Part shown: positions 9,583 to 17,717 of the stretch, piece by piece
How the letters are laid out: every line of letters begins with the position of its first letter
Numbering within the stretch: position 1 is the first letter of the stretch
Assembly: GCF_900112795.1 (NCBI RefSeq)
Contig: NZ_FONA01000013.1
Coordinates: 51,363 to 115,362 of the forward strand
Source of the DNA: Thermophagus xiamenensis
GTDB taxonomy: Bacteria; Bacteroidota; Bacteroidia; Bacteroidales; Marinilabiliaceae
DNA: 64,000 nucleotides
Reading direction: 5' to 3'
Program-made: the position numbers and the translations under genes
The notes under the pieces: model-generated
Told to the model about the DNA's origin: nothing
The model's database searches: none
The model's input: only the letters and a program-made list of their open reading frames with translations

Positions 9583-9744
9583 TTTCATCCGTATATAATT
9601 TGTTTAATTTATTGAATTAGTGGTTCTTGAAATTAGTCATTAGTCATTAGTTAATTAGTCATTAGTTAATCAACACTAATCACTAATGACTGTTGACTAA
9701 TGACTATAAACTTCTTCTGCCTTCTGCCTGTGCACTTCTGCCTC
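9583..9744. repeat. Composite repeat: R2 edge plus R1 heptad module
   Basis: The left part (CATCCGTATATAATTTG...TTGAAT) is an R2 edge in reverse orientation. It continues into R1: repeated GTCATTA/GTTAATTA phrases to about 9665, then the inverted partner CACTAATGACTG...CTAATGACTA, then CTTCTGC CTTCTGC CTG. The module is almost palindromic in its centre because TTAGTCATTAG and CTAATGACTAA can pair. It contains no open frame. Confidence 0.8.
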
Positions 9745-9927
9745 TCGTTGACGTTGCCTTTAAGATAGCTTTAACCTCATTATATTACTTCTTAATTCGC
9801 CTTCCTAATTAAATTCGTAGTAAAACTAATAATAACAAATATTTCGACAATACTTTTGTCCGAGATTTAAATGAAAAATGCAGCTATTTCGAATGGATGA
9901 GAAATAGAGGTAGACGAATGTATTTAT

Positions 9928-10064
9928 TATTCGTATAAAAATTACTTATATCATTGAATTATTGGTTTTTAAAATTAGTTATTGGTGGTTAGTCATTAGT
10001 AATTAGTAAATCAACACTAATTGACTAATCACTAATCACTTCTTCTTCCTTCTTCCTTTGCACT
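9928..10064. repeat. Composite repeat: R2 edge plus R1 heptad module, second copy
   Basis: This copy repeats the architecture of the one 200 bases upstream: TTCGTATAAAAATTAC...TTGAAT, then TTAGTCATTAGTAATTAG, CACTAATTGACTAATCACTAA, and a diverged CTTCTTC CTTCTTC CTT tail. Two copies in one 870-base gap between genes is unusual even in this window. Confidence 0.75.
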
Positions 10065-10301
10065 TTATTATTTATGTTCTATTTGGGATAAGCTTTTTTA
10101 ATCACGTCTGTTTCAAATGTATTATCACTAAGATGAAAGATTGATCTTTGGTTTAACATTAAACATACTTGACTTTTTGTGATTGTTTCCATAATTTAGA
10201 ATGATAGAAGTGTGGAAAAATAATTGCCAGAAAATCAGTGGGAAGGATGATTTTTTATTTAGAATGGAACTAAATAGTGATGCAATTTAGGTATTTAGGA
10301 C

Positions 10302-10332
10302 TTTGAAGTCGTTTATTTTTATTGTAATTTTG
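10302..10332 (+). promoter_or_regulatory. Bacteroidota-type promoter for the ECF sigma gene
   Basis: TTTG at 10302-10305 and TAATTTTG at 10325-10332 are separated by 19 bases. This agrees with the phylum's -33 TTTG / -7 TAnnTTTG consensus. Transcription would begin about 20 bases before the ATG at 10361. Confidence 0.7.
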
Positions 10333-10360
10333 TTAGACAGAAAACAAAAAATAGGATACC

Positions 10361-10879
10361 ATGACATCAATACAATTTACCAACCGCTTGTTAGGCTTGC
10401 AGGACAAATTGCTTTATTTTGCTCTGAGTTTGACATCGAATGATGAAGATGCCCATGACTTATTACAAGAAACTATTTTGAAGGCTTTAACTTACCGGAA
10501 TCAATTTGTTGCCAACACCAACTTCAAAGCCTGGGTGTTTACCATTATGAAAAACACATTTATTAATAACTATCGACGAAATCAAAAAACACGTAATACT
10601 TTTGATGGTTCCGACGATGCCTTTAAACATGCCTACAAGCAGAATTATACTTCGGAGACACCAGAAATGGTGCATTCTGTTATGGAGATGAATAAGTATA
10701 TTGAACAATTATCTGACGAATTTAGAATTCCATTCAAGATGCATACTGATGGTTACAAATACAAAGAAATTGCAGAGGAGTTAGATCTTCCAATTGGGAC
10801 TGTCAAAAGCAGAATATTTTTTACTCGTAAAAAATTGCAGGAAATGCTGAGAGATCGTGAAGGAAGCTATGCTGTTTGA
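10361..10879 (+). CDS. RNA polymerase sigma-70 factor, ECF subfamily
   Basis: The 172-residue protein has region 2 (residues about 10-75) with DAHDLLQETILKAL and FKAWVFTIMKNTFINNYRR, and region 4 (about 110-165) with FRIPFKMHTDGYKYKEIAEELDLPIGTVKSRIFFTRKKL. Both are characteristic of ECF sigma factors, which redirect RNA polymerase in response to a signal. No anti-sigma gene is adjacent on either side, which differs from the second sigma gene at 45554. It is transcribed alone, from a clear promoter to a strong hairpin terminator. Confidence 0.92.
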   Translation: MTSIQFTNRLLGLQDKLLYFALSLTSNDEDAHDLLQETILKALTYRNQFVANTNFKAWVFTIMKNTFINNYRRNQKTRNTFDGSDDAFKHAYKQNYTSETPEMVHSVMEMNKYIEQLSDEFRIPFKMHTDGYKYKEIAEELDLPIGTVKSRIFFTRKKLQEMLRDREGSYAV

Positions 10880-10955
10880 TTTTTTATATAACCAAATAGG
10901 TAATCGAGTGCCGAAATAAATAAGTCTAAGGTTTGGGTTTAGTGGATGAGTGGGC

Positions 10956-11000
10956 AGCCGGCCAATTGTTATTATAACAATGGCCGGTTGTTTTTTTGTT
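10956..11000 (+). terminator. Intrinsic terminator after the ECF sigma gene
   Basis: CCGGCCA at 10958 pairs with TGGCCGG at 10981-10987. The stem extends through ATTGTTAT/ATAACAA and is followed by TTGTTTTTTTG. Confidence 0.9.
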
Positions 11001-11143
11001 TTTATAAAAAATTTGGTGCAATCTTATTTTTTGTCTAATTTTTGATGCATAACATAATTTGCAATTTCTCTTTGTTTTATTGATAATAGGATTTATTTAA
11101 CTGTATAAATTTTTCCTAATTCATTTGAATTTTTAAATTAAGT

Positions 11144-11608
11144 ATGAATACTAAATTAAAATCAGGACGATATCAGCGTATTTTTGGGCAAATTAAAAAA
11201 TTAATTGAGGCCACAACCAGTCCGTGGTCGCGCATGAGTACTATTGCGGCACTATTGCATCATAAAATGCCTGACTATTTTTGGACGGGTTTCTATTATT
11301 TGGATGAAAATGGCGATTTGGTGGTGGGGCCGTATCAAGGGCCGGTTGCTTGTCTCAAATTAAAAAAAGATACAGGCGTTTGCTGGGCAGGGATTAATGA
11401 AGAGCGGAGCCAGGTGGTGCCTGATGTTAATAAATTTCCGGGACACATTGCCTGTTCTTCTTTAAGCAAATCTGAAATTGTGGTGCCTTTTAGGGATAAA
11501 TCAGGGAAAGTGGTTGCTGTATTAGATGTGGACAGTCGAAAATTGAATGCTTTTGATGATACGGATAGAGAGGAGCTTGAAAAAATTGTAACACTTATTT
11601 ATGAATAG
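11144..11608 (+). CDS. msrC: Free methionine-(R)-sulfoxide reductase (GAF domain, fRMsr)
   Basis: The 154-residue protein is a single GAF domain. It carries the three cysteines of the fRMsr family at residues 70, 80 and 104, in the contexts GPVAC, GVCW and GHIACSS, followed by SEIVVPF. In this family two of these cysteines do the catalysis and recycling. The enzyme reduces free methionine-R-sulfoxide in the cytoplasm. The length is normal. The gene lies 39 bases before the folM-like gene on the same strand, so it may be cotranscribed with the folate genes, though no functional link is obvious. Confidence 0.88.
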   Translation: MNTKLKSGRYQRIFGQIKKLIEATTSPWSRMSTIAALLHHKMPDYFWTGFYYLDENGDLVVGPYQGPVACLKLKKDTGVCWAGINEERSQVVPDVNKFPGHIACSSLSKSEIVVPFRDKSGKVVAVLDVDSRKLNAFDDTDREELEKIVTLIYE

Positions 11609-11647
11609 TTTATACTGGGACATATTAAATGTAGGTTTAACTTTTTT

Positions 11648-12367
11648 ATGACACCAACTGTAATAATTACCGGTGCAGCAAAACGTATTGGTGCAGCTTT
11701 GGCACGTTCGTTAGCAGCCGAAGGTTGGGATGTGGTTTTGCACTACAATTACAGCCGCGATGAAGCCAAAGCTCTTGCCAAGGAGTTGAAAAGCAAGTAT
11801 ATGGGGCGTAACTTCCCGGTGGTTCAATGTGATTTAAGCAATACTGATGCAGTATTGTCTTTTTTTGAAAGATTGCCATCTGGAAATGAAAAACCAATGG
11901 CACTGATTAATAATGCCAGTACATTTAATGCAGGTTCTATTGAAGAAACTTCGCCTGCTTTACTTCGAAAAGAAATGGAAGTCAATTTTGATGCACCATT
12001 TTTTTTGCTCCAGTCGTTTAAAAATTCTTTTGAAAAGGGGACAATAATAAATATTTTGGACACAAAAATAACATCAAATGAGGGATCACATGCAGCTTAT
12101 TTGTTAGCCAAGAAAAATTTGGCGGCCTTAACCAAAATGGCCGCTCTGGCTTTTTCGCCAGATGTCAGAGTGAATGCGGTGGCACCCGGACCGGTATTAG
12201 CACCAGCCCGTAAAAGTGAAGATTATCTTGTCGAAAAAGCAGGTAATACTCCTTTACGGCGTAAAGTGGAGCTCAGTGATATTGCTGCATCTGTCTCCTT
12301 CCTGTTGAACACTCCTTCCATTACAGGACAAATTATCTATTGTGATAGTGGATTACATCTTTTATAA
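11648..12367 (+). CDS. Short-chain dehydrogenase, pteridine-reductase (FolM/PTR1)-like
   Basis: The 239-residue protein is a short-chain dehydrogenase with TGAAKRIG near residues 8-15, INNAST near 87-92, and the YLLAKKNL active site near 155. TGAAKRIG and HYN in the second strand are typical of pteridine reductases such as FolM and PTR1 rather than sugar or fatty-acid SDRs. FolM reduces dihydromonapterin or dihydrofolate with NADPH. The next gene, folB, starts 8 bases after this stop, and folK follows, which supports a role in pterin metabolism. The exact substrate cannot be read from sequence. Confidence 0.75.
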   Translation: MTPTVIITGAAKRIGAALARSLAAEGWDVVLHYNYSRDEAKALAKELKSKYMGRNFPVVQCDLSNTDAVLSFFERLPSGNEKPMALINNASTFNAGSIEETSPALLRKEMEVNFDAPFFLLQSFKNSFEKGTIINILDTKITSNEGSHAAYLLAKKNLAALTKMAALAFSPDVRVNAVAPGPVLAPARKSEDYLVEKAGNTPLRRKVELSDIAASVSFLLNTPSITGQIIYCDSGLHLL

Positions 12368-12375
12368 CTTCAATT

Positions 12376-12750
12376 ATGGCGAAAATTGTTATTAAAGATT
12401 TATTGTTACGCACCCAGGTGGGCTTTAATCCTCATGAAGTGGGGAAAAAACAGGATTTACTGCTTAATATTACTATTGAATATACCACTCAGGGGGAAGA
12501 GGTGAGTGACATGCCTTCAGAAGCATTGAATTACAGGGATATTTGTAAAAAAGTAATTGCATTGGTCGAAGGCAACCATTTTAATTTACTGGAGAAGGTG
12601 GCCAACGATGTGGTTGAACTTTTGTTTGCTGAGCCCAGAATTGAAAGGGTTGAAGTGGAAGTGGACAAACCACATGCTTTACGTTTTGCACGTAGCGTTT
12701 CCTTTAGTTTGTCTAAAAGCAAAGCCGCACCAGACAATAATCATGAATAA
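12376..12750 (+). CDS. folB: Dihydroneopterin aldolase
   Basis: The 124-residue protein has the length and pattern of FolB: IVIKDLLLRTQVGFNPHEVGKKQDLLLNI at the N-terminus, then LNYRDICKKV, the active-site region FNLLEKVANDV with the conserved Glu, and VEVDKPHALRFARSVS. FolB converts 7,8-dihydroneopterin to 6-hydroxymethyl-7,8-dihydropterin, the substrate of FolK, whose gene comes next. Both it and the folM-like gene share a strand and are only 8 bases apart. The gap to folK is filled by a composite repeat. Confidence 0.93.
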   Translation: MAKIVIKDLLLRTQVGFNPHEVGKKQDLLLNITIEYTTQGEEVSDMPSEALNYRDICKKVIALVEGNHFNLLEKVANDVVELLFAEPRIERVEVEVDKPHALRFARSVSFSLSKSKAAPDNNHE

Positions 12751-12773
12751 GAAAAAGACCCGGTAAAGTTCCA

Positions 12774-13016
12774 GGTGGTTAGTCAACAGTCAGTAGTCAT
12801 TAGTCAACAAGTGGTTAGTGTTAAATAACTAATGACTCACGACTAACCAATAATGACTACTTTTAAGAAATAATATATCAATGAAGTAAGTAAATTTTAT
12901 ACGGATGAAACGAGCATGACTAAAAAGATTTGTCACAATAAGAACATGTATAAACTTTAAGTCATGCGAGTTCCATCAGACCAATAACTCAGAAAAATTT
13001 TATACTGATGAAAAAT
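12774..13016. repeat. Composite repeat R1 plus one R2 unit, running into the folK start
   Basis: R1 occupies about 12774-12860 (GGTTAGTCAACAGTCAGTAG ... AACTAATGACTCACGACTAACC). A link with ATATATCAATGAAGTAAG follows, then one R2 unit from ATGAAACGAGCATGAC (ATG at 12905) to TATACTGATGAAA (ATG at 13008). The two ATGAAA strings are 103 bases apart. The second one is the folK start codon. The R2 stem is GCATGAC...GTCATGC. Confidence 0.85.
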
Positions 13017-13382
13017 CAGGTAATAGTTGTGCTTGGGAGTAATATAGATGCAGAAAAAAATATTAATGTTGCCTTGTCTTTGCTAGAAAAATATTTTAAG
13101 GTAAATAAAATTTCCTCGGTATTAAAGACCAAACCTATTGGCATAACAAACCAACCCGACTTCTTAAATGCTGCAGTGTTTATGGAGACCTCTCTTGAAC
13201 GGGAGGCCTTGATCCAGCGTTTAAAGGCATTGGAAGATGAATTGGGACGTGACCGAACGCGCCCCAAATTCGGTCCCAGAGAAATTGATCTGGATATCCT
13301 TTCCTGGAACGGAAAAATTGTTGATGATGATTATTACAGCAGAGATTTTTTACAACAACTGGTAGCTGAATTGAATCAATAA
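13008..13382 (+). CDS. folK: 2-amino-4-hydroxy-6-hydroxymethyldihydropteridine pyrophosphokinase, short form
   Basis: The 124-residue protein contains VVLGSNIDAEKNI at the start, TKPIGITNQPDFLNAAV near residues 40-56, and the HPPK signature GRDRTRPKFGPREIDLDIL near 90-108. It transfers pyrophosphate from ATP to 6-hydroxymethyl-dihydropterin, the step after FolB. It is shorter than the roughly 160-residue E. coli enzyme and ends soon after the signature, like other short Bacteroidota versions. The start codon sits at the right edge of an R2 repeat; no earlier in-frame ATG would preserve the VVLGSN beginning. Confidence 0.9.
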   Translation: MKNQVIVVLGSNIDAEKNINVALSLLEKYFKVNKISSVLKTKPIGITNQPDFLNAAVFMETSLEREALIQRLKALEDELGRDRTRPKFGPREIDLDILSWNGKIVDDDYYSRDFLQQLVAELNQ

Positions 13383-13401
13383 ACATTTTTCGTTTTATGA
13401 T

Positions 13402-15207
13402 TTAGCCAATATTTCCCAAAATCTTTTCTTCCGTAGTTAATTCCCCGCCAGCCAATAACATTGCCACATCAATTAGTGCCAAGTGTGAATAGGCCTGCGG
13501 AAAATTGCCAAGTAACCGTTTTGTTTCAAAATCCATATCTTCGCTAAAAAGGCCTAAATGATTGGAATACTTTAATAGCTGTTCGAATTTTTTCTTTGCT
13601 TCTTCTTTTTCGCCAATTTTGTAAAGCGCACGGATGAGCCAGAACGAACAGATGGTAAAAGCAGACGAAGGTTGCCCAAAACCGTCGTAGTTGCGATAAC
13701 GGAACATAAGGCCGTTATGCTCCAGCTCGCGTTGTATGGCTTTTACGGTACTTTTATAGCGGGGATCATCCCCTTCAATAAAACCATAGGTTTCCATTAA
13801 CAATACGGAAGCATCCAAATCGTTACTGTCATATGATTGGGTGAAGGCCTGCTTTTCTTCCGACCAGGCATTTTTCAAAATGTCCACTTTAATTTTTTCC
13901 CGCAATCGCTCCCAAGAACGAATATAGTCTTTCTGGTGTAATAGTTCTGCAATTTTAATGCCCCGGTCGACTGCCACCCAGCACAGTACTTTGCTGAATG
14001 TAAAGTGTTTGGTGCTGTGTCGGATCTCCCATATCCCTTTATCAGGTTTTTGCCAGTTTTTTTGCACCACCTTTATAATATTTCTTGTGATGGTCCAGAG
14101 TTCCTCACTGTGTTCAAGAGAAGTGGTAAAAAGATGAAACAATTGGTAAATGACATCAACCAGAATACCGTAAATGTCGTTTTGCTTTTGTTTATAGGCG
14201 GCATTTCCGATACGCACAGGTTTGCTGTTTTCGTATCCCGAAAGGTGAGGCAATTCATATTCGGTTAATTTTTTTTCACCGTTAATCCCATACATGATTT
14301 GAATTTTCTCATCCTTGTCGGGTAAAAGATTTATGATGAAATTCAGGTAACGATGAGCCACATTAAAATGACCAAGCATGGTCATCACTTTTATTACCAT
14401 GGATGCATCTCGAATCCAGCAAAAGCGGTAGTCCCAGTTGCGTTCTTCACCAATGGTCTCTGGAAGAGAGGTGGTTAATGCGGCCAGGATAGCTCCGCTT
14501 TTCTGGTAGCTCAGCAGTTTTAGAACCAATGCACTTCGCAATATTTGATCGTTGTATTTTTTGAAACGAGTTGTTCGTTCCGACCAATTGAGCCAATATA
14601 CTTTTGTTCGTTGTAATTTTAAATAGGCTCTTTCGATGGTTTGCACCAATAGCTTTTGGTTGTAACTTATAAGAATAAATTCATCTTTTTCAAGAGTTAT
14701 GGGTAATTGGCCTACTACTGCCAATTTATCCATACTGGTATACAAATACAATGAGTCGTAACTCCCTTTGGTGGTTTGGGCTTTTACATATTTTTCGTGG
14801 ATAGTGATTCTTGTATCAAATTTGGCATACTCTAAACGAGGGTCATAGAGAATTTTTATTTTGGGCTTGCCTTTTATCCATTTAATGTACCTGATGAGGT
14901 CTGGTGGTATATAATAGGTTCCATTATCGGATTTATAACGAGGCATAAAGTCATGAATTTCGAATGTGCCATCTACACATTCGAACCGGGTTATCAATAT
15001 ATTTGAATGGAATCCGTATTTCTGAGTAATATTTGCCCCCGAAACCGAGATGATGGAAAAATGGCCCCCCTTTTCTTTATCCAAAAGAGCTGCAAATACC
15101 GACGGCGAATCAAACTGTGGAAAACATAACCAGTCTACTGACCCTTTTTCCGATATTAATGCCGCACTTTTCCCGTTGCCTACAATACCATAATTTAAAT
15201 TATTCAT
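13402..15207 (-). CDS. Glycoside hydrolase family 15 protein (glucoamylase/trehalase type)
   Basis: The 601-residue protein starts with the GH15 N-terminal block (YGIVGNGKSAALISEKGSVDWLCFPQFDSPSVFAALLD), continues with a beta-sandwich domain to about residue 240, and then the (alpha/alpha)6 barrel with NWDYRFCWIRDASMVIKVM near 259-277 and SSAFTICSFWLIRALY near 525. Related bacterial enzymes hydrolyse alpha-glucosides, and some are acid trehalases. The gene is divergent from the trehalose-phosphate synthase/phosphatase fusion, so trehalose or a related glucoside is a plausible substrate, but this is inferred from the neighbour. No signal peptide is visible. Confidence 0.85.
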   Translation of the reverse strand: MNNLNYGIVGNGKSAALISEKGSVDWLCFPQFDSPSVFAALLDKEKGGHFSIISVSGANITQKYGFHSNILITRFECVDGTFEIHDFMPRYKSDNGTYYIPPDLIRYIKWIKGKPKIKILYDPRLEYAKFDTRITIHEKYVKAQTTKGSYDSLYLYTSMDKLAVVGQLPITLEKDEFILISYNQKLLVQTIERAYLKLQRTKVYWLNWSERTTRFKKYNDQILRSALVLKLLSYQKSGAILAALTTSLPETIGEERNWDYRFCWIRDASMVIKVMTMLGHFNVAHRYLNFIINLLPDKDEKIQIMYGINGEKKLTEYELPHLSGYENSKPVRIGNAAYKQKQNDIYGILVDVIYQLFHLFTTSLEHSEELWTITRNIIKVVQKNWQKPDKGIWEIRHSTKHFTFSKVLCWVAVDRGIKIAELLHQKDYIRSWERLREKIKVDILKNAWSEEKQAFTQSYDSNDLDASVLLMETYGFIEGDDPRYKSTVKAIQRELEHNGLMFRYRNYDGFGQPSSAFTICSFWLIRALYKIGEKEEAKKKFEQLLKYSNHLGLFSEDMDFETKRLLGNFPQAYSHLALIDVAMLLAGGELTTEEKILGNIG

Positions 15208-15224
15208 CAGAATGTAATTTACCT

Positions 15225-15362
15225 AATTCTTTGGTTTTATGGAATTTAAAGTTAGTTGTTGGTCGTTGGTTATTGTTTCTTATGTAATCAATACTAATAA
15301 CTAATGACTAACCACTAATGACTAAAAACTTCTTCTGCCTTCTGCCTGAGCCCTTCTGCCTA
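15225..15362. repeat. Composite repeat: R2 edge plus R1 heptad module
   Basis: ATGGAATTTAAAG at 15239 is the R2 right edge in reverse orientation. It joins R1 phrases (TTAGTTGTTGGTCGTTGG, ACTAATAACTAATGACTAACC) and ends with CTTCTGC CTTCTGC CTGAGCCCTTCTGCC. It fills most of the intergenic space between the divergent GH15 and otsAB genes. Confidence 0.75.
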
Positions 15363-15412
15363 TTTTAAATTTATGTTAATCATTCTTTTTTTATTTAATT
15401 GAGGCTTCAAAG

Positions 15413-15445
15413 TTTGTAAAATAAAGAAAAAAGAACTATACTTTG
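15413..15445 (+). promoter_or_regulatory. Candidate promoter for the otsAB-hflKC run
   Basis: TTTG at 15413-15416 is followed after 20 bases by TATACTTTG at 15437-15445. The -7 box has one base more than the TAnnTTTG consensus, so this is a near match. It lies 23 bases before the ATG at 15468. Confidence 0.45.
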
Positions 15446-15467
15446 AATAAAATAAAAACTTAATTTT

Positions 15468-17690
15468 ATGAATAAACTTCATATCGTTTCCAATCGCCTG
15501 CCATTCAGTATTGTTACCCAACAAGATCAGATTTCTTTAAAACCAAGTGTGGGAGGGTTAGCAACAGGGATGAAATCGGTTTATAAAGATTTTGAGGGAC
15601 GATGGATAGGATGGCCGGGTGTGGCTACTGAAGATTTTTCTGCATCTGATTTTGAGAAAATTGATACTATGTTGCAAAAGGAGGGATGTGAGACTGTCCC
15701 GCTTTCCTCATATGAGGTTGAAACTTTTTATGAAGGATTTTGTAACCGTACCATATGGCCACTGTTTCATTACTTTAATCAATATGTCGATTATTCTCCC
15801 GAGTTTTGGGAGTCTTACGTTAAAGTAAATCAAAAATTTGCCGATAAAACTATTGAGGTTATCGATGATGGAGATTATGTTTGGGTTCACGATTATCAGT
15901 TAATGCTGGTTCCTGGAATGATCAAAAAAAAACGTCCCGATATTATTATCGGTTTTTTTCTGCATATACCATTTCCTTCGTATGAAGTTTTTCGTTTTCT
16001 CCCCTGGCGTAATGAAATTTTAGAAGGGCTGTTGGGTGCAGATTTGGTAGGTTTCCATACTTATGATTATGAACGACACTTTTTAAGTAGTGTTCGTCGT
16101 CTGTTCGGCTATGAGATATCATTTAATCGCATACATATAGAAGAACGGATTGTGTTGGCTGATGCTTTCCCAATGGGCATTGATTACGATAAATTCCATA
16201 ATGCTGCACTCCAAACTATTTCAAAAACGTTAAGGGAAAAGTCTCAGTTGCATCAGGAATTAGAAAAAGTATTTTTTGTTTCACCTGAGCGGAAACTCAT
16301 TTTATCCATTGACCGGCTCGATTATTCTAAAGGTATCCCTCATCGATTAAGAGCATTCGAAAAATTCCTGGAAAAATATCCTGAATACCGCACCAAAGCA
16401 ACTCTTGTTATGTTGGCTGTTCCTTCCCGAAATTCGGTGCCGCAGTATCAACAACTTAAACGTGAAGTGGAAGAGTTGGTGGGACGAATAAATGGTTTGT
16501 ACGGTTCGGTTAACTATTCACCCGTTTGGTATTTCTATCGTTCCCTCCCTTTTGAAAATCTGGTTGAGTTATATAGTATGAGTGATGTGGCTTTACTGAC
16601 ACCTGTGCGTGACGGGATGAATCTGGTAGCTAAAGAATATGTCGCTTCTCGCATTAATCAGACCGGCGTAATGATTATTAGTGAAATGACCGGTGTGGTT
16701 AAAGAGATGGCTGAAGCCATCGTTATTAATCCTAATAATGAAGATGAGGTAGCCGAAGCCATCAAACAAGCGTTGGAAATGCCGGTAGATGAGCAGCGGG
16801 CCCGCATGGCGGTGATTCAAAATCGACTGAAGCGGTATGACGTCTTTAAATGGGCTGAGCAATTTGTCGCATCATTAAAGCGTATTGCCCAGATTCAACG
16901 CGATTTTATATCTAAAAAAATTACACCAATTTTAGCACAGAAACTCTTAAAAGAATTTGCCAAAGCAAAATATAGGGCCATATTTCTGGATTACGATGGT
17001 ACGCTTATTCATTTTAAAAAGGCGACTCGCGAAGAGGAGCCGGGAGCCGCACCTGATGAGGCACTTTATGAAATCTTAAATGCCTTGACCAGTGATGAAA
17101 GAAATGAGGTGATTTTAATTAGTGGCAGAGATAAAGTAACATTGAGTAAATGGTTTGATGGCGCCAATGTTAGCCTCATTAGCGAGCATGGTGTGTGGAT
17201 GCGTGAAAGAGGAGGTGACTGGCAAATGCTAACCAACGCTACCAACTCGTGGATGCCTATGGTTCGACCTGTTCTTGATAACTTTGTGGTTAGAACCCCG
17301 GGAACCTATCTGGAAGAGAAAAATTATTCTTTGGTTTGGCATTACGAAAAAGCAGAAGCCGAATTAGGGGAATTAAGAGCTAATGAGCTTAAGGATGAAT
17401 TGACTACCCTGGTGGCTAATCATAACCTGGAAATTATGGAGGGTAATAAGGTTGTTGAGGTAAAAACAGGGGGAATCAATAAAGGGGTTGCGGCCAATCG
17501 TTTTTTGTTGAATAAGCCTTTTGATTATATATTGGCTATGGGCGATGACTGGACCGATGAATACCTCTTTAGAGAATTACCACCCGAAGCCATAACCATT
17601 AAAGTGGGTATCAAATATACCAGTGCTGCGTATAAACTCGAAACCGTAGATGCTGTACGAAATTTTTTGCGTGAAATGTCAAGATGCTAA
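15468..17690 (+). CDS. otsAB: Bifunctional trehalose-6-phosphate synthase/phosphatase
   Basis: The 740-residue protein is a fusion. Residues 1 to about 480 are a GT20 glycosyltransferase with LHIVSNRLPFSI, GGLATGM, WVHDYQLMLVPGMI, IPFPSYEVFRFLPWR and SDVALLTPVRDGMNLVAKEY. Residues about 500-740 are a HAD phosphatase with FLDYDGTL (D508 and D510), LISGRD, and MGDDWTDE. The first half joins UDP-glucose to glucose-6-phosphate; the second removes phosphate to give trehalose, a compatible solute and stress protectant. hflK starts 27 bases downstream, so the three genes may form an operon. Fusion of both activities is common in Bacteroidota. Confidence 0.95.
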   Translation: MNKLHIVSNRLPFSIVTQQDQISLKPSVGGLATGMKSVYKDFEGRWIGWPGVATEDFSASDFEKIDTMLQKEGCETVPLSSYEVETFYEGFCNRTIWPLFHYFNQYVDYSPEFWESYVKVNQKFADKTIEVIDDGDYVWVHDYQLMLVPGMIKKKRPDIIIGFFLHIPFPSYEVFRFLPWRNEILEGLLGADLVGFHTYDYERHFLSSVRRLFGYEISFNRIHIEERIVLADAFPMGIDYDKFHNAALQTISKTLREKSQLHQELEKVFFVSPERKLILSIDRLDYSKGIPHRLRAFEKFLEKYPEYRTKATLVMLAVPSRNSVPQYQQLKREVEELVGRINGLYGSVNYSPVWYFYRSLPFENLVELYSMSDVALLTPVRDGMNLVAKEYVASRINQTGVMIISEMTGVVKEMAEAIVINPNNEDEVAEAIKQALEMPVDEQRARMAVIQNRLKRYDVFKWAEQFVASLKRIAQIQRDFISKKITPILAQKLLKEFAKAKYRAIFLDYDGTLIHFKKATREEEPGAAPDEALYEILNALTSDERNEVILISGRDKVTLSKWFDGANVSLISEHGVWMRERGGDWQMLTNATNSWMPMVRPVLDNFVVRTPGTYLEEKNYSLVWHYEKAEAELGELRANELKDELTTLVANHNLEIMEGNKVVEVKTGGINKGVAANRFLLNKPFDYILAMGDDWTDEYLFRELPPEAITIKVGIKYTSAAYKLETVDAVRNFLREMSRC

Positions 17691-17717
17691 ATAAAATATT
17701 TTAAAATCAATAACTTT

